DNA of 34,234 nt from an uncultured Myxococcales bacterium (lineage in GTDB: Bacteria; Myxococcota_A; UBA9042), in the NCBI GenBank assembly GCA_937910235.1, contig CALENB010000375.1:1-34234 (forward strand), given 5' to 3'. This document shows, in pieces, positions 16,755-24,760 of this stretch. The position numbers and the translations under genes are program-made. Every line of letters starts with the position of its first letter. Position 1 is the first letter of the stretch. The notes under the pieces were generated by a model. That model saw nothing but the letters and a program-made list of their open reading frames with translations. It was not told where the DNA came from and made no database searches.

Positions 16755-17879
16755 TCAGTTGGACTGGACGCCGACTAGGCCTTTGTCGAGATTATCGTAA
16801 AAGATCGCGACGTTATTGGCCCGCAGCAGGCCGATGGCGCGGAGCTGTACGTCGCGGGTTCGCACGCCGGTCAGGATGCCGTGGGCGATCTCATCGCGGA
16901 CCTCTGGATCGGTGACGGCGCCGTTCTTTTGAGGGTCGATCTTGTTGAGCCGCACGATGTGCCAACCGTAGGGCGTGCGGATGGGTTCTCCGATGACCCC
17001 GACGGTGAGCTTGCTGATGCCGACGACGTACGACTCCTGCATGAGGTCGAAGTCGCCCTGCTCCTTGTAGGGCTTGGTCTCGTCATAGAAGTAGTTGAGA
17101 TGGTCGCAGGTGACGAGCGGATAGTCGGCTTTCAGGGCCAAAACACGGGCGCACATGTGATCGGGCGAATCCGGCGGATCCATCATCAGCTTGCCATACA
17201 GCTCGTAGGCGGTGGGTTGCAGACGGGTGATGCAGGCCTTAGCGGCATCGTCGATCTCGCACTTGTGCCAGTCGCCGCTGCAACAGATGAGCTGGGCGTC
17301 GGTGACCCACCACGCCTTCTCGTGGGCGTAGCGAATGCGAATGCTGCCGCGCAACCAGGTGCGGTCGATGTCGGCCGGGCGTACGTCCTTGGCTTGGTAC
17401 TTCTCCTCGAACTCGTGGGTCAGAAAGCGGCGGACCAGCGCGCGTTTGTAGGACGTCACGAGCCAGGCGGACCACAGCCCCTGGCGTTTGGCCTCCCCTG
17501 CGAGCACCTCGGCGCGGACCAGGGCCTCGACGATTGCGCGGTTGGCGATGTGGGCGGCGTAGGCCGGGCGGACGCGATCAAAATCTGCGCGCGTGATCGC
17601 GACGCCGCCGACACAAGCGAGCTGGCCCGGGGCTGGCCGACCGGGGACGCAGCCGACCTTGGCCCATGGCGCCTCCGGCACGACGCCGACGTCGGGCAGC
17701 TGCCATTGCGCGCCGAGCGTCGCGCCGACTTGATCGGGCTCGGCGGCGCATCCCAGCAGCGCTAGGCAACCGCAGATCACGCCGACCGACGCGAGGCGAG
17801 CCCGGCCTGGATGTCCCATGGCAAGCCGCCGTGACGTCCGTCGTTCTCGTTGCCACGGCGTCGTCGCCTCACGAATCAT
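16755..17879 (-). CDS. Parvulin-type peptidyl-prolyl isomerase lipoprotein
   Basis: A 374-residue exported protein. The signal region ends in LALLGC (C44), a good lipobox. A SurA/PrsA-like helical part follows (ITRADFDRVRPAYAAHIANR, then a long helix), and the C-terminal domain closes with the parvulin signature GEPIRTPYGWHIVRL. Eight cysteines lie between the lipid cysteine and the C-terminus, several within the isomerase domain (ICCSGDWHKC, HMCARV, VTCDH), suggesting disulfide-stabilised insertions not usual in PrsA. The predicted job is assisting folding of exported proteins. The start at 17879 is preferred for GAGAGG 6 nt upstream; an ATG at 17819 gives a more typical signal peptide but has no ribosome-binding site. 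It overlaps the upstream small membrane gene by 11 nt. Confidence 0.82.
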   Translation of the reverse strand: MIREATTPWQRERRTSRRLAMGHPGRARLASVGVICGCLALLGCAAEPDQVGATLGAQWQLPDVGVVPEAPWAKVGCVPGRPAPGQLACVGGVAITRADFDRVRPAYAAHIANRAIVEALVRAEVLAGEAKRQGLWSAWLVTSYKRALVRRFLTHEFEEKYQAKDVRPADIDRTWLRGSIRIRYAHEKAWWVTDAQLICCSGDWHKCEIDDAAKACITRLQPTAYELYGKLMMDPPDSPDHMCARVLALKADYPLVTCDHLNYFYDETKPYKEQGDFDLMQESYVVGISKLTVGVIGEPIRTPYGWHIVRLNKIDPQKNGAVTDPEVRDEIAHGILTGVRTRDVQLRAIGLLRANNVAIFYDNLDKGLVGVQSN

Positions 17880-18078
17880 GGGGTCCCTCTCTGTAGGGCA
17901 GTGCGCCACCCTGCGCCGCGGTCGTCAACTCCACACCAGCGCGGGCGAGCACCCAGGCGAGAAAGAACGCGAGCACGGCGCTCAGATGGTCGCCGCTGTC
18001 CAGCGCCACCAGCCCACGCCACACGGGCACACAGGAGCCGATCGCGAGGAGGAGGCCCGCAGCCTTGATCAGATTCAC
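17869..18078 (-). CDS. Small two-helix membrane protein, unknown function
   Basis: A 69-residue protein starting at a GTG whose last two bases begin the TGA of the upstream gene (GTGA overlap), with a GGTGGT-like weak ribosome-binding sequence just before it. Two hydrophobic helices are evident: IKAAGLLLAIGSCVPVWRGL and LSAVLAFFLAWVLARAGVEL, followed by a short polar tail. No family was recognised. The tight overlaps on both sides place it in a three-gene operon with the polytopic membrane protein and the parvulin lipoprotein. Confidence 0.7.
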   Translation of the reverse strand: MNLIKAAGLLLAIGSCVPVWRGLVALDSGDHLSAVLAFFLAWVLARAGVELTTAAQGGALPYREGPHDS

Positions 18079-18734
18079 GACCACCACCCCCACACGGCCA
18101 GCAACGCCGCGACGATGCCCCCGCGCTGCAACCACCACGCCGGTGTCGGCTGCCGCAGGGGGCGCGGGCCCAAGGGCACGAGCTGTACGACGATCCACGT
18201 CGTCGCGACGACCGCAAGGCGGGGGGTGCGATCATCGCCTCCGAACCAGGCCAGCGCCAGCCACGCTAGGCCGAGCGCCGGGACCAACCAATCGCCGCCT
18301 GGGCGCAAAATAGCCCGTAAACGCTCGCCGGCAGCGGGATCTGAGCGCTCGGCATCCAACGCCGAGGCGATGAAGCTGACGAGCAATCCGGCGACCGCCA
18401 GCCCCTGCACCGCCCCGGTCACGCGCTCGGCGAGCAGCTCGGGGCAAGCCACCAGGGGCGGCACGAGCCCACCCAGCCCTGTCGCTAGCAGCGTGCGGGC
18501 CTGGCCGGACGACGCCACCACCAGGCTGGCCAGCGGCGGCAAGAAGACGAGGGTCACGCAGACCGGCCGGCTGAGGCGCTCACCTGGGTAAAGCCACAGG
18601 TAAGGCAGCGCCACCACGACGAACCAGAGCGCCCACGCCCAAGCCAGCGGCCGGGTGAGGTCGCTGAGCGCTTCAAAACGCGCGCGCAGAGCATCGCGGA
18701 CGGGCTTGAGTCGAATGGGGCGGGACGGCACCAT
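18075..18734 (-). CDS. Polytopic membrane protein, unknown function
   Basis: About 219 residues. After a basic amphipathic start (RPIRLKPVRDALRARF) come five or six hydrophobic segments, such as AWALWFVVVALPYLWLYPG, VCVTLVFLPPLASLVVA, GLAVAGLLVSFIASAL and WLVPALGLAWLALAWFGG. I did not recognise a family. The start is uncertain: ATGs at 18734 and 18743 both lack a Shine-Dalgarno. It is the first gene of the operon that continues with the small membrane protein and the parvulin. Its start region overlaps the start of the divergent outer-membrane candidate. Confidence 0.7.
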   Translation of the reverse strand: MVPSRPIRLKPVRDALRARFEALSDLTRPLAWAWALWFVVVALPYLWLYPGERLSRPVCVTLVFLPPLASLVVASSGQARTLLATGLGGLVPPLVACPELLAERVTGAVQGLAVAGLLVSFIASALDAERSDPAAGERLRAILRPGGDWLVPALGLAWLALAWFGGDDRTPRLAVVATTWIVVQLVPLGPRPLRQPTPAWWLQRGGIVAALLAVWGWWS

Positions 18735-19542
18735 GGCGGCCATGATAGCGGCGGAACAAGTCCTGACCAGGGCGACCAGCATCAAAGCGCAGCCCCGACG
18801 TCGTACCCGCGTGCGTCGGGCCGTCGCGTCACTGGTGATCGGGCTGGGAGTCGTCGCGCTGACGGTCACACCGCTGGCGGTCAGCGCGCGCGATATGACC
18901 GGCAAGGGCGGGCTAGGCCTACTGCAATCGAGCCACCCGCAGATGAGCCGCCTGCCGACGCTGCTGTTTCGCTACTGGGGTGCCAAGAGCTGCTGGGAGC
19001 TGCTGGTGGGGTTCGACTTGGTTCGGGACCGCAGCACCACGGCGGTCTACTTCAAGACAGCGCCGACGACGCAGGTCTTCATGCTGGACACCGCGGTACC
19101 CGACGGCGGCGCAGCCAACCCCACGGTGGACCACGTCGAGCCCTGGTTCTTCGACACGGCGCACATCTTCGTCGGTCTTGGCGTGCATCGGATGGTTCAC
19201 AGCAGCAGCAACCTGTCGGTGACGCTGGGCGCGCGGGCGGTGGCGCAGTTCACGTCGACCGAGAACAAGGCGCGGACGGATACGACCGTGGGCAAACTGA
19301 CCAGCGCGCTGGCGCTGCTCGCCGAGGTGCCTCTGCAAGCGGAGTACTTCCTGTCCGATCACAGCAGCATCAGCGCGAGCGTGGCGATCACCGCGTCGAT
19401 CTCAAGCAGCTTCGATGCGACGAGCGACAAGGACGGCGGGCTCGTCGAGCTGCTCGGGAGCTCGGGCGCAGACCGCGGCGGCGCGGCCGTGCAGCTAGGT
19501 GGGCGCTACTCCGGCGGGCTGGGGTTCACCTACTACTTCTAG
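18733..19542 (+). CDS. Putative outer-membrane beta-barrel protein
   Basis: About 269 residues. An Arg-rich start and hydrophobic segment (ASLVIGLGVVALTVTPLAVSA) form a long signal peptide with probable cleavage after VSA. The mature part alternates hydrophobic and polar residues in strand-like runs (CWELLVGFDLV, AHIFVGLGVHRMVHSSS, SVTLGARAVAQF, SISASVAITASIS) and ends in FTYYF, the C-terminal aromatic signal used by the BAM machinery. The function is unknown. Start uncertain: ATGs at 18715, 18733 and 18742 are all in frame and none has a strong ribosome-binding site. It is divergent from the membrane protein to the left, with overlapping start codons. Confidence 0.68.
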   Translation: MAAMIAAEQVLTRATSIKAQPRRRTRVRRAVASLVIGLGVVALTVTPLAVSARDMTGKGGLGLLQSSHPQMSRLPTLLFRYWGAKSCWELLVGFDLVRDRSTTAVYFKTAPTTQVFMLDTAVPDGGAANPTVDHVEPWFFDTAHIFVGLGVHRMVHSSSNLSVTLGARAVAQFTSTENKARTDTTVGKLTSALALLAEVPLQAEYFLSDHSSISASVAITASISSSFDATSDKDGGLVELLGSSGADRGGAAVQLGGRYSGGLGFTYYF

Positions 19543-19660
19543 ACGGCGCGTCGACGCTGACCCACCGTTCCGAGCCAGGGCGGTAGCGAGACAACACGGC
19601 GACGAGACAGCGCGTCAGCGCGGCTATGTCGGCACAGCGACGTGGCGTTGGAGCTTCAGG

Positions 19661-20146
19661 ATGGACATCGCCCTCATCGAACCCGAGATCCCCGGCAACA
19701 CCGGCTCCATCGGTCGTGTCTGTGTCGGCACCGGCTGCGGACTGCATCTCGTTGGCACCCTGGGCTTCGACATCTCGGAGCGCGCGGTGCGGCGTGCCGG
19801 TCTCGACTACTGGAAGGACGTAGATCTGCACGTACAGCCCGATCGCGATGCCTGGGAGGCGAGCGTCGCGGGGCGGCGGCTGTGGCTGTTTTCGACGCAG
19901 GGGACCCAGCGCTACGATCAGGTCGCCTACGAGCCAGACGACGTGTTGGTGTTTGGTCGAGAGACCAAGGGGCTGCCTGCCGAACTGGTGGCGCGCTACC
20001 CGGACCGGTTAGTCTATCTTCCGACGACCGACAAGATCAGAAGCCTCAACCTCGCCAATGTGGTGACAGCTGTGGTCTACGAGGCGCTGCGGCAGCAGGA
20101 TTTTCGCGGCATCGTTGAGGCAGACGGCGCAAAGTCGGGCGTCTAG
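19661..20146 (+). CDS. trmL: tRNA (cytidine/uridine-34 2'-O)-methyltransferase
   Basis: SPOUT-class enzyme that methylates the ribose of the wobble base in certain leucine tRNAs, using SAM; cytoplasmic homodimer. The 161 residues match the family length. Signatures: MDIALIEPEIPGNTGSIGR at the N-terminus, GFDISERAVRRAGLDYW, and the trefoil-knot motifs VFGRETKGLP and DKIRSLNLANVV. The ATG at 19661 has GGAG 7 nt upstream (19650-19653). It stands 118 bp after the outer-membrane candidate on the same strand and converges with the FAD oxidase. Confidence 0.94.
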   Translation: MDIALIEPEIPGNTGSIGRVCVGTGCGLHLVGTLGFDISERAVRRAGLDYWKDVDLHVQPDRDAWEASVAGRRLWLFSTQGTQRYDQVAYEPDDVLVFGRETKGLPAELVARYPDRLVYLPTTDKIRSLNLANVVTAVVYEALRQQDFRGIVEADGAKSGV

Positions 20147-20223
20147 CTGACCTTAACGCGGGCCGCGCTGGGGGCAGGTCATTCCAACTAGATCACGTCG
20201 GCGCAGGCCGCCACCACCGGCGC

Positions 20224-21558
20224 TCAGACGAGGCCAGACGGGTTGCCCAAGACGCCGTCCGGATCCCAGGCGCGCGACAACCCGGTCAGCAGCACCTTGC
20301 TCGTCGGTCCCATGCGCTCGCGGCCGATCGTCCGCAGCGCGCCGCCGAGCCCAACCGGCACGGCGCCGGCGTCGAACAGGTGGCGAACTCCGGTGATCAG
20401 CGGGTGCCGCTCGCTGCCGGGCCCCTTGAAGCGGTGGCGAACACTCACGTAGTCGGCACCGAACGCCCAGCTCCGACTGACGCGCGACGCCGGTCCCTCT
20501 GCGGACGCGAGCAAGGCGTCCGAGACGTCCAGCACCTTCAAGGCATCCGGCCACGAACAGCGCAGCTCAAATGTAGCGCCACGGCTCGCGCCGGCCTCTG
20601 GCCAGTCACCCTGCGCGTGCCCCAAGCGAACCCGCCGATCTTCTGCGCTCCACTCGCCCAGCGTCACGCGATGGCGCGCGAAGGCCTCCGTGGCTAGCGC
20701 CGTGACCGCGGCGACATCGGCCTCGCCGCGCCACGTGGCAGCACGCACCGCGACTCGCCCGCGCGCGCCTTCCTCGACGAGCACCGTGTCGACGGCGCGC
20801 TTTGAGATCGCGAGTCGCGCCGCGCTCATCACCATCAACACCTGCTCGCGCCCCGTTTTTCCGGTGCGAACGCTCCACGCCACCCAAGGCGCGGCGTGCA
20901 GACGCAGGGTCACCTCGCAGAGGATCGCCAGTCGGCCCGCGGCACCTATCAACAACCCAGCCGGGTCGGGCAGGCCTTCGCTGCGCCACGGCACCGACGT
21001 CAGCAAGGCGGCGTGGCCGACCTGCAAATCACGGCCGTTGCCCGCGACAACCTGCGCGCTGACCAGATCGGCCAACAAGGATCCATCGCCGAGCCCGATC
21101 TCGCCGGACACGCCAGCGCCTAGCAGCGCGCCGATCGTCTCGTCGCCGCGCAGCGCAGGCACTCCGCGGAGGCAGAGCCGCGCCTGGCGGGCTGCGCGGT
21201 CGATGGCCTGCACCGGCACACCAGCGCCAACGGTCACCAAACGACGGCTGATGTCGGTCGCTGGCGGTCGATCCAAGCCGCGTGTATCGACGACGACCGT
21301 GCCCACCAGCTCATCGGGGAGCACGGCCGGCAGACCACTGCGCGCAACGACGGGCAAATGGCGGGAGCGCGCGATCTTGAGGAGGAGGCGAACCTGGGCG
21401 GTGTTGGTAGGACGAACGACCGCGATGGGATCGCGATCTTCGGGCAGACCACAGAGGTCACGCGCCGCGGCGCCGATCCAAACCCGGTCGGCGCCGACGC
21501 GGTCGATCAAGTCCCCGCGGGCGGCGTTGGCAACTGCGACAGCCCGTCGATCCATCAT
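20224..21558 (-). CDS. FAD-binding (PCMH/GlcD-type) oxidoreductase
   Basis: A 444-residue flavoprotein of the vanillyl-alcohol oxidase/glycolate oxidase family. The FAD-binding region includes IAVVRPTNTAQVRLLLKIAR, LVTVGAGVPVQAIDRAARQA and GALLGAGVSGEIGLGDGSL. The C-terminus ends in SRAWDPDGVLGNPSGLV, close to the family's DPxGxLNPG. No iron-sulfur motif and no obvious flavinylated His/Cys are seen. The substrate is unknown; a 2-hydroxy acid is a family-based guess. The start is one of two adjacent ATGs (21558 or 21555); no clear ribosome-binding site. It is third in a probable - strand unit after the PilZ protein and the CPBP protease (73-bp gap). Confidence 0.82.
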   Translation of the reverse strand: MMDRRAVAVANAARGDLIDRVGADRVWIGAAARDLCGLPEDRDPIAVVRPTNTAQVRLLLKIARSRHLPVVARSGLPAVLPDELVGTVVVDTRGLDRPPATDISRRLVTVGAGVPVQAIDRAARQARLCLRGVPALRGDETIGALLGAGVSGEIGLGDGSLLADLVSAQVVAGNGRDLQVGHAALLTSVPWRSEGLPDPAGLLIGAAGRLAILCEVTLRLHAAPWVAWSVRTGKTGREQVLMVMSAARLAISKRAVDTVLVEEGARGRVAVRAATWRGEADVAAVTALATEAFARHRVTLGEWSAEDRRVRLGHAQGDWPEAGASRGATFELRCSWPDALKVLDVSDALLASAEGPASRVSRSWAFGADYVSVRHRFKGPGSERHPLITGVRHLFDAGAVPVGLGGALRTIGRERMGPTSKVLLTGLSRAWDPDGVLGNPSGLV

Positions 21559-21631
21559 GGCGACACGATACCAGCGCAAGGGCGGCGGCGGAAGGAGGCG
21601 CCGACAGGCAGACAGCGGGCGCAGTCGCCGA

Positions 21632-22732
21632 TCATAGGTACGTCCGGATCGCGACGCGCAGCAGTGCGTTGCTGAAGGCGTGATGCACCACCGGCGCGAC
21701 GATCGCGCGACTTCGCTCACCCAACCACGCAAAAAGTAGGCCCGGAAAAAACACCAGGAGCCGGTGCGGCGAGGGCGTCACCACGAGATGAATGAGCGCA
21801 AAGAGGAGCGCGCTCAGCACATGCGCGGCGCCAAATGGGACGCCGAACAGGCGGCGCCGTGGCTCTAGCAGACCTGCGCGCAACCGGCCGAGCACCCAAC
21901 CGCGAAAAAACGCCTCTTCAGGCAACGCGACGACGAGCAGCTGGCTGAGCAGATACCAGAGCAACCAGCTGCGGCCGCGGGTGTGATGGAAGGTGTAGAC
22001 ACGCTCGCCTGCCGGGGTCGTCGTCACGAGGTCTCGCGCCACGAGCGGAGACAGGGCGGCGCCCGTTCGCACCTCGGGCAGCGCCCCGCCATGGACGCGG
22101 TGGAGCCGCCACGAGGCCGCCTCCTGGGACGAGAGCAGATGACGCGCGTGGGGACGCAGGATGACGCGAGTCGCTCCGCCGTCAGCTCTGGTCGCAAGGA
22201 CGACGACCGGCGACGCGGTGTGGTTGGCGACAGCGAGGCCGTGACCTTCCTCGTAGAGGAGCACAAAGCCGGGCGTCGCTGCGGGGATGCCCTGGTACGC
22301 TTCGCCATAGGACAACAAGCCGGGGCCCGCGAATCGTGTCTGCTTGAACACCTGCGTCGCGAGCAGGTCGTAGCCCACGATGAACGGCACCGCGATCACC
22401 AAAGCGGCCAACAGACCGAGCTTGAGCCCCGGCAAGATGGGCGCGCGACCGATGCCGAGCGGGTCACCGGAGAACCCGCGCAGACGCGCCATGAGCAAGG
22501 GTAAGCCGAGGAAGATCGCCGCCACAGCTGCGCCCGCCCACACGCCAACCGCCGGCACCGCGGTGGCCGCGAGCTCGACCGCGGCGATTCCGAGTCCTGC
22601 CAGCGCCGTGCCACCGACGACTTCGAGGAGCACAGCGCCGGGTGCGGGCGGCGCGCCGGGTGCGGGCGGCGCGCCGGGTGCGGGCGGCGCACCGGATGCG
22701 GGCGGTGCCCGTGAGTCAGGGGCTGCTGGCAT
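21632..22732 (-). CDS. CPBP-family intramembrane metalloprotease with large soluble insert
   Basis: A 366-residue membrane protein with the Abi/CAAX-like protease motifs: EEAFFR (E272, E273, R277), FALIH (H315) and HHAFSN (H351, N355). The N-terminus has GAPPAP repeats before the first helix. Between the second group of helices (ending near residue 122) and the catalytic core (from about 255) is a soluble segment of about 110 residues rich in strand-like sequence (TPGFVLLYEEGHGLAVANH), which common CPBP proteins lack. The substrate is unknown. The start overlaps the PilZ gene's stop by 17 nt, suggesting coupled translation; no good ribosome-binding site is visible. Confidence 0.85.
   Translation of the reverse strand: MPAAPDSRAPPASGAPPAPGAPPAPGAPPAPGAVLLEVVGGTALAGLGIAAVELAATAVPAVGVWAGAAVAAIFLGLPLLMARLRGFSGDPLGIGRAPILPGLKLGLLAALVIAVPFIVGYDLLATQVFKQTRFAGPGLLSYGEAYQGIPAATPGFVLLYEEGHGLAVANHTASPVVVLATRADGGATRVILRPHARHLLSSQEAASWRLHRVHGGALPEVRTGAALSPLVARDLVTTTPAGERVYTFHHTRGRSWLLWYLLSQLLVVALPEEAFFRGWVLGRLRAGLLEPRRRLFGVPFGAAHVLSALLFALIHLVVTPSPHRLLVFFPGLLFAWLGERSRAIVAPVVHHAFSNALLRVAIRTYL
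22633..22704 (-). repeat. 18-bp tandem repeats encoding Gly-Ala-Pro-Pro-Ala-Pro
   Basis: Four consecutive 18-bp units, the middle two identical and the outer ones slightly changed, encode GAPPAP in the cytoplasmic N-terminal tail of the CPBP protease. It is an in-frame slippage-prone linker. Confidence 0.88.
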
Positions 22733-24644
22733 GATCGCTGGTCAGAAAGCGATTGTACGCGCCGGCGATTTCACCTTCTTGGACCCGCTCGATGTGCAGC
22801 ACAAACGACTGGCCACCGTCGCGCCGCTCTGGCAAGCGAAGCAGCTTTCCGACCAGAAAGATGGTCCGCCAGCGGTCCTCGTGCCGGACCGGCAGATTGA
22901 CGATCAGCGCTTGGTCGAGCTGCGGGACTTGATCGGTGCTGTGGATCTCGAGGGCCAGCGGCGCCGCGCTCACCAGCATCCCCGGCACAAAGCGGCCGTC
23001 GAGCTCGTACGTCACCGGCGTCTGCACGGCGACGGTCGTATTCTCGGGTAGGCCGGGCGAAGCCGACATCCCGGTCAGCATGGGTCCGCCGATCGACGAC
23101 GTCGCGCCATTGCGGGCGAAGATCATGGACCGCTCGCCGCCGTCGCCATCCACACCGAACGTGGCGCCGCTGGGGCCGGTTTCACGGCGTCGCAGGTCCA
23201 ACTTCGCGCGCAGCAGCTCACGCTCGTGTTCCCGATCACTTCGACGCTGATCGCGCTCTTGTTCGGCCTTCTCGCGAAACCGTGCCGCCATTTTGCGGGC
23301 GCCGGTTGCGAAGGGGTCGTCCTGAATGACCGCCTCAGAGGTGCGACGCGCGGACGAGCGTTGCTGCGTATCCGGCTCATACACGGACCAACTAGACGCC
23401 GTCGATCGGCGACGCGTGGTCGGGGAGCTCTGGTTGGTGAACGGCGCGACGATCCGGGAGGTTTCTGGGCGTTTGCCACCAAAACTGCGGCTGACTTCGG
23501 GCTGCTCTAGATCGAAAGAGGCTTCGGCAGCAGGCCGCTTCGCCGCGGCGATCGTCGGAGGAAGGCGCGTCGTCGCCGAGGGCGCGCTCGGTGCTTTGTC
23601 CGAGTTCGACGACAACGCTGGCTTCGGTGCGAACGTTGGGTTCGCCGAGAAGGCTGGCGTCGGCTGGATCGCCGGCGGCCTGGCGGCCGGGTGGCCGGTC
23701 GGCTGTGCGCTAACGGAGTGCGCACTGCCCGGTTGCGCACTGCCCGGTTGCGCACTGCCCGGTTGCGCACTGCCCGGTTGCGCACTGCCCGGCGGCAAGA
23801 AGATGCCGCTGTCGCCATCTGGTCGGGTCGGGCGAGCGTGGCTAAAGGCGTTGTACTGCGCCGCGCTGACCCGGCGTCCGGTGGTCTGTGCCCCAGCCGC
23901 GCGATGCGCCGCCGACGTCGGCATGGGAGGCGCAGGCAACTCGGTCGGCTCGCGCGCGATCTGAGGCGCGGTGGGTAGCTCCGTGGATTCGCCGTGGCTC
24001 GTGTCACCGGCGCGCGGCCGCGACAGCTCGCTGCTGCGCCGCAACCGCGGGTCCGAGGGCCGGTGGCGCGGGTCGTCGCGCCGCGACGGGGGCGGCGACG
24101 CGGGTGATTTCATCGGTTTTCCGCGACGATCGCGCGGCATGGCGTCCTCGATGGGGGTGAGCGGGCGCCCAGTCAAACGGGGCCCCGAATCCGCGTTGGT
24201 CACCGACCTGCGGCGCCTCGCGGACTGCAGGTTCATCTGCTCGCCGATCTCAGGAAAACGAAACACGATGACGCTGTCGTCCGGCAGATGCTCCGGCGAG
24301 ATCTCTGTCAACTGCAGCACGTGGCGCAACACGTGAAAGATCGGACCGCGGCCGGAGTCGCCATGGGCTGTCAGAAAACGCACCGCGAATCCGGGCTGCG
24401 AGCCGCCTCCAACTGCATTGACCCGCACGATCTGGGCGTTCAAGCGCACGGGCGGGATCTTGACCCCGGTCGGTCGAACGATGATGTCGACGGTGGTGTC
24501 GATGGGCGGACTGTTCCGAGCCACGAAAAACGCGCCGGTCGGCGACACGTCGATCGCGACGCAGTTGAGTTCAGCGTCGCCAAAAAGCACCTTGAGCGAG
24601 AGCATGGCCTTGTGGCGCGGGTAGCTGCGACGGTCCTGAAACAT
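22716..24644 (-). CDS. PilZ-domain protein with long disordered linker
   Basis: A 642-residue cytoplasmic protein. The N-terminal PilZ domain (residues 1-~120) carries both cyclic-di-GMP-binding motifs: RRSYPR (5-10) and D32-x-S34-x-x-G37. Residues about 135-430 are a Pro/Ser/Arg-rich linker with five GSAQP repeats. A charged, probably coiled-coil helix follows (REKAEQERDQRRSDREHERE), then a C-terminal globular domain from about residue 535 (YELDGRFVPGMLVSAAPLAL) that resembles a degenerate PilZ fold without the RxxxR motif. It is likely a c-di-GMP effector, perhaps for motility or surface behaviour. GGAG lies 5 nt before the start. The stop overlaps the CPBP protease start by 17 nt. Confidence 0.85.
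   Translation of the reverse strand: MFQDRRSYPRHKAMLSLKVLFGDAELNCVAIDVSPTGAFFVARNSPPIDTTVDIIVRPTGVKIPPVRLNAQIVRVNAVGGGSQPGFAVRFLTAHGDSGRGPIFHVLRHVLQLTEISPEHLPDDSVIVFRFPEIGEQMNLQSARRRRSVTNADSGPRLTGRPLTPIEDAMPRDRRGKPMKSPASPPPSRRDDPRHRPSDPRLRRSSELSRPRAGDTSHGESTELPTAPQIAREPTELPAPPMPTSAAHRAAGAQTTGRRVSAAQYNAFSHARPTRPDGDSGIFLPPGSAQPGSAQPGSAQPGSAQPGSAHSVSAQPTGHPAARPPAIQPTPAFSANPTFAPKPALSSNSDKAPSAPSATTRLPPTIAAAKRPAAEASFDLEQPEVSRSFGGKRPETSRIVAPFTNQSSPTTRRRSTASSWSVYEPDTQQRSSARRTSEAVIQDDPFATGARKMAARFREKAEQERDQRRSDREHERELLRAKLDLRRRETGPSGATFGVDGDGGERSMIFARNGATSSIGGPMLTGMSASPGLPENTTVAVQTPVTYELDGRFVPGMLVSAAPLALEIHSTDQVPQLDQALIVNLPVRHEDRWRTIFLVGKLLRLPERRDGGQSFVLHIERVQEGEIAGAYNRFLTSDHASSP
23719..23793 (-). repeat. 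Five 15-bp tandem repeats encoding Gly-Ser-Ala-Gln-Pro
   Basis: Five head-to-tail 15-bp units, TGCGCACTGCCCGGT on the plus strand, nearly identical at nucleotide level, lie in the linker of the PilZ protein. The low divergence implies recent expansion. Confidence 0.92.
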
Positions 24645-24760
24645 CGGGCTCCATTCATGCCGGAAAGGGGGGCGTAGGAACCAGGGTATCGCTCCGCGAC
24701 CAACCGCAAAAGCCGTCGACGCCGAACGGGCTGATTTAGCGGCCCATCAGCGACCAGGTC

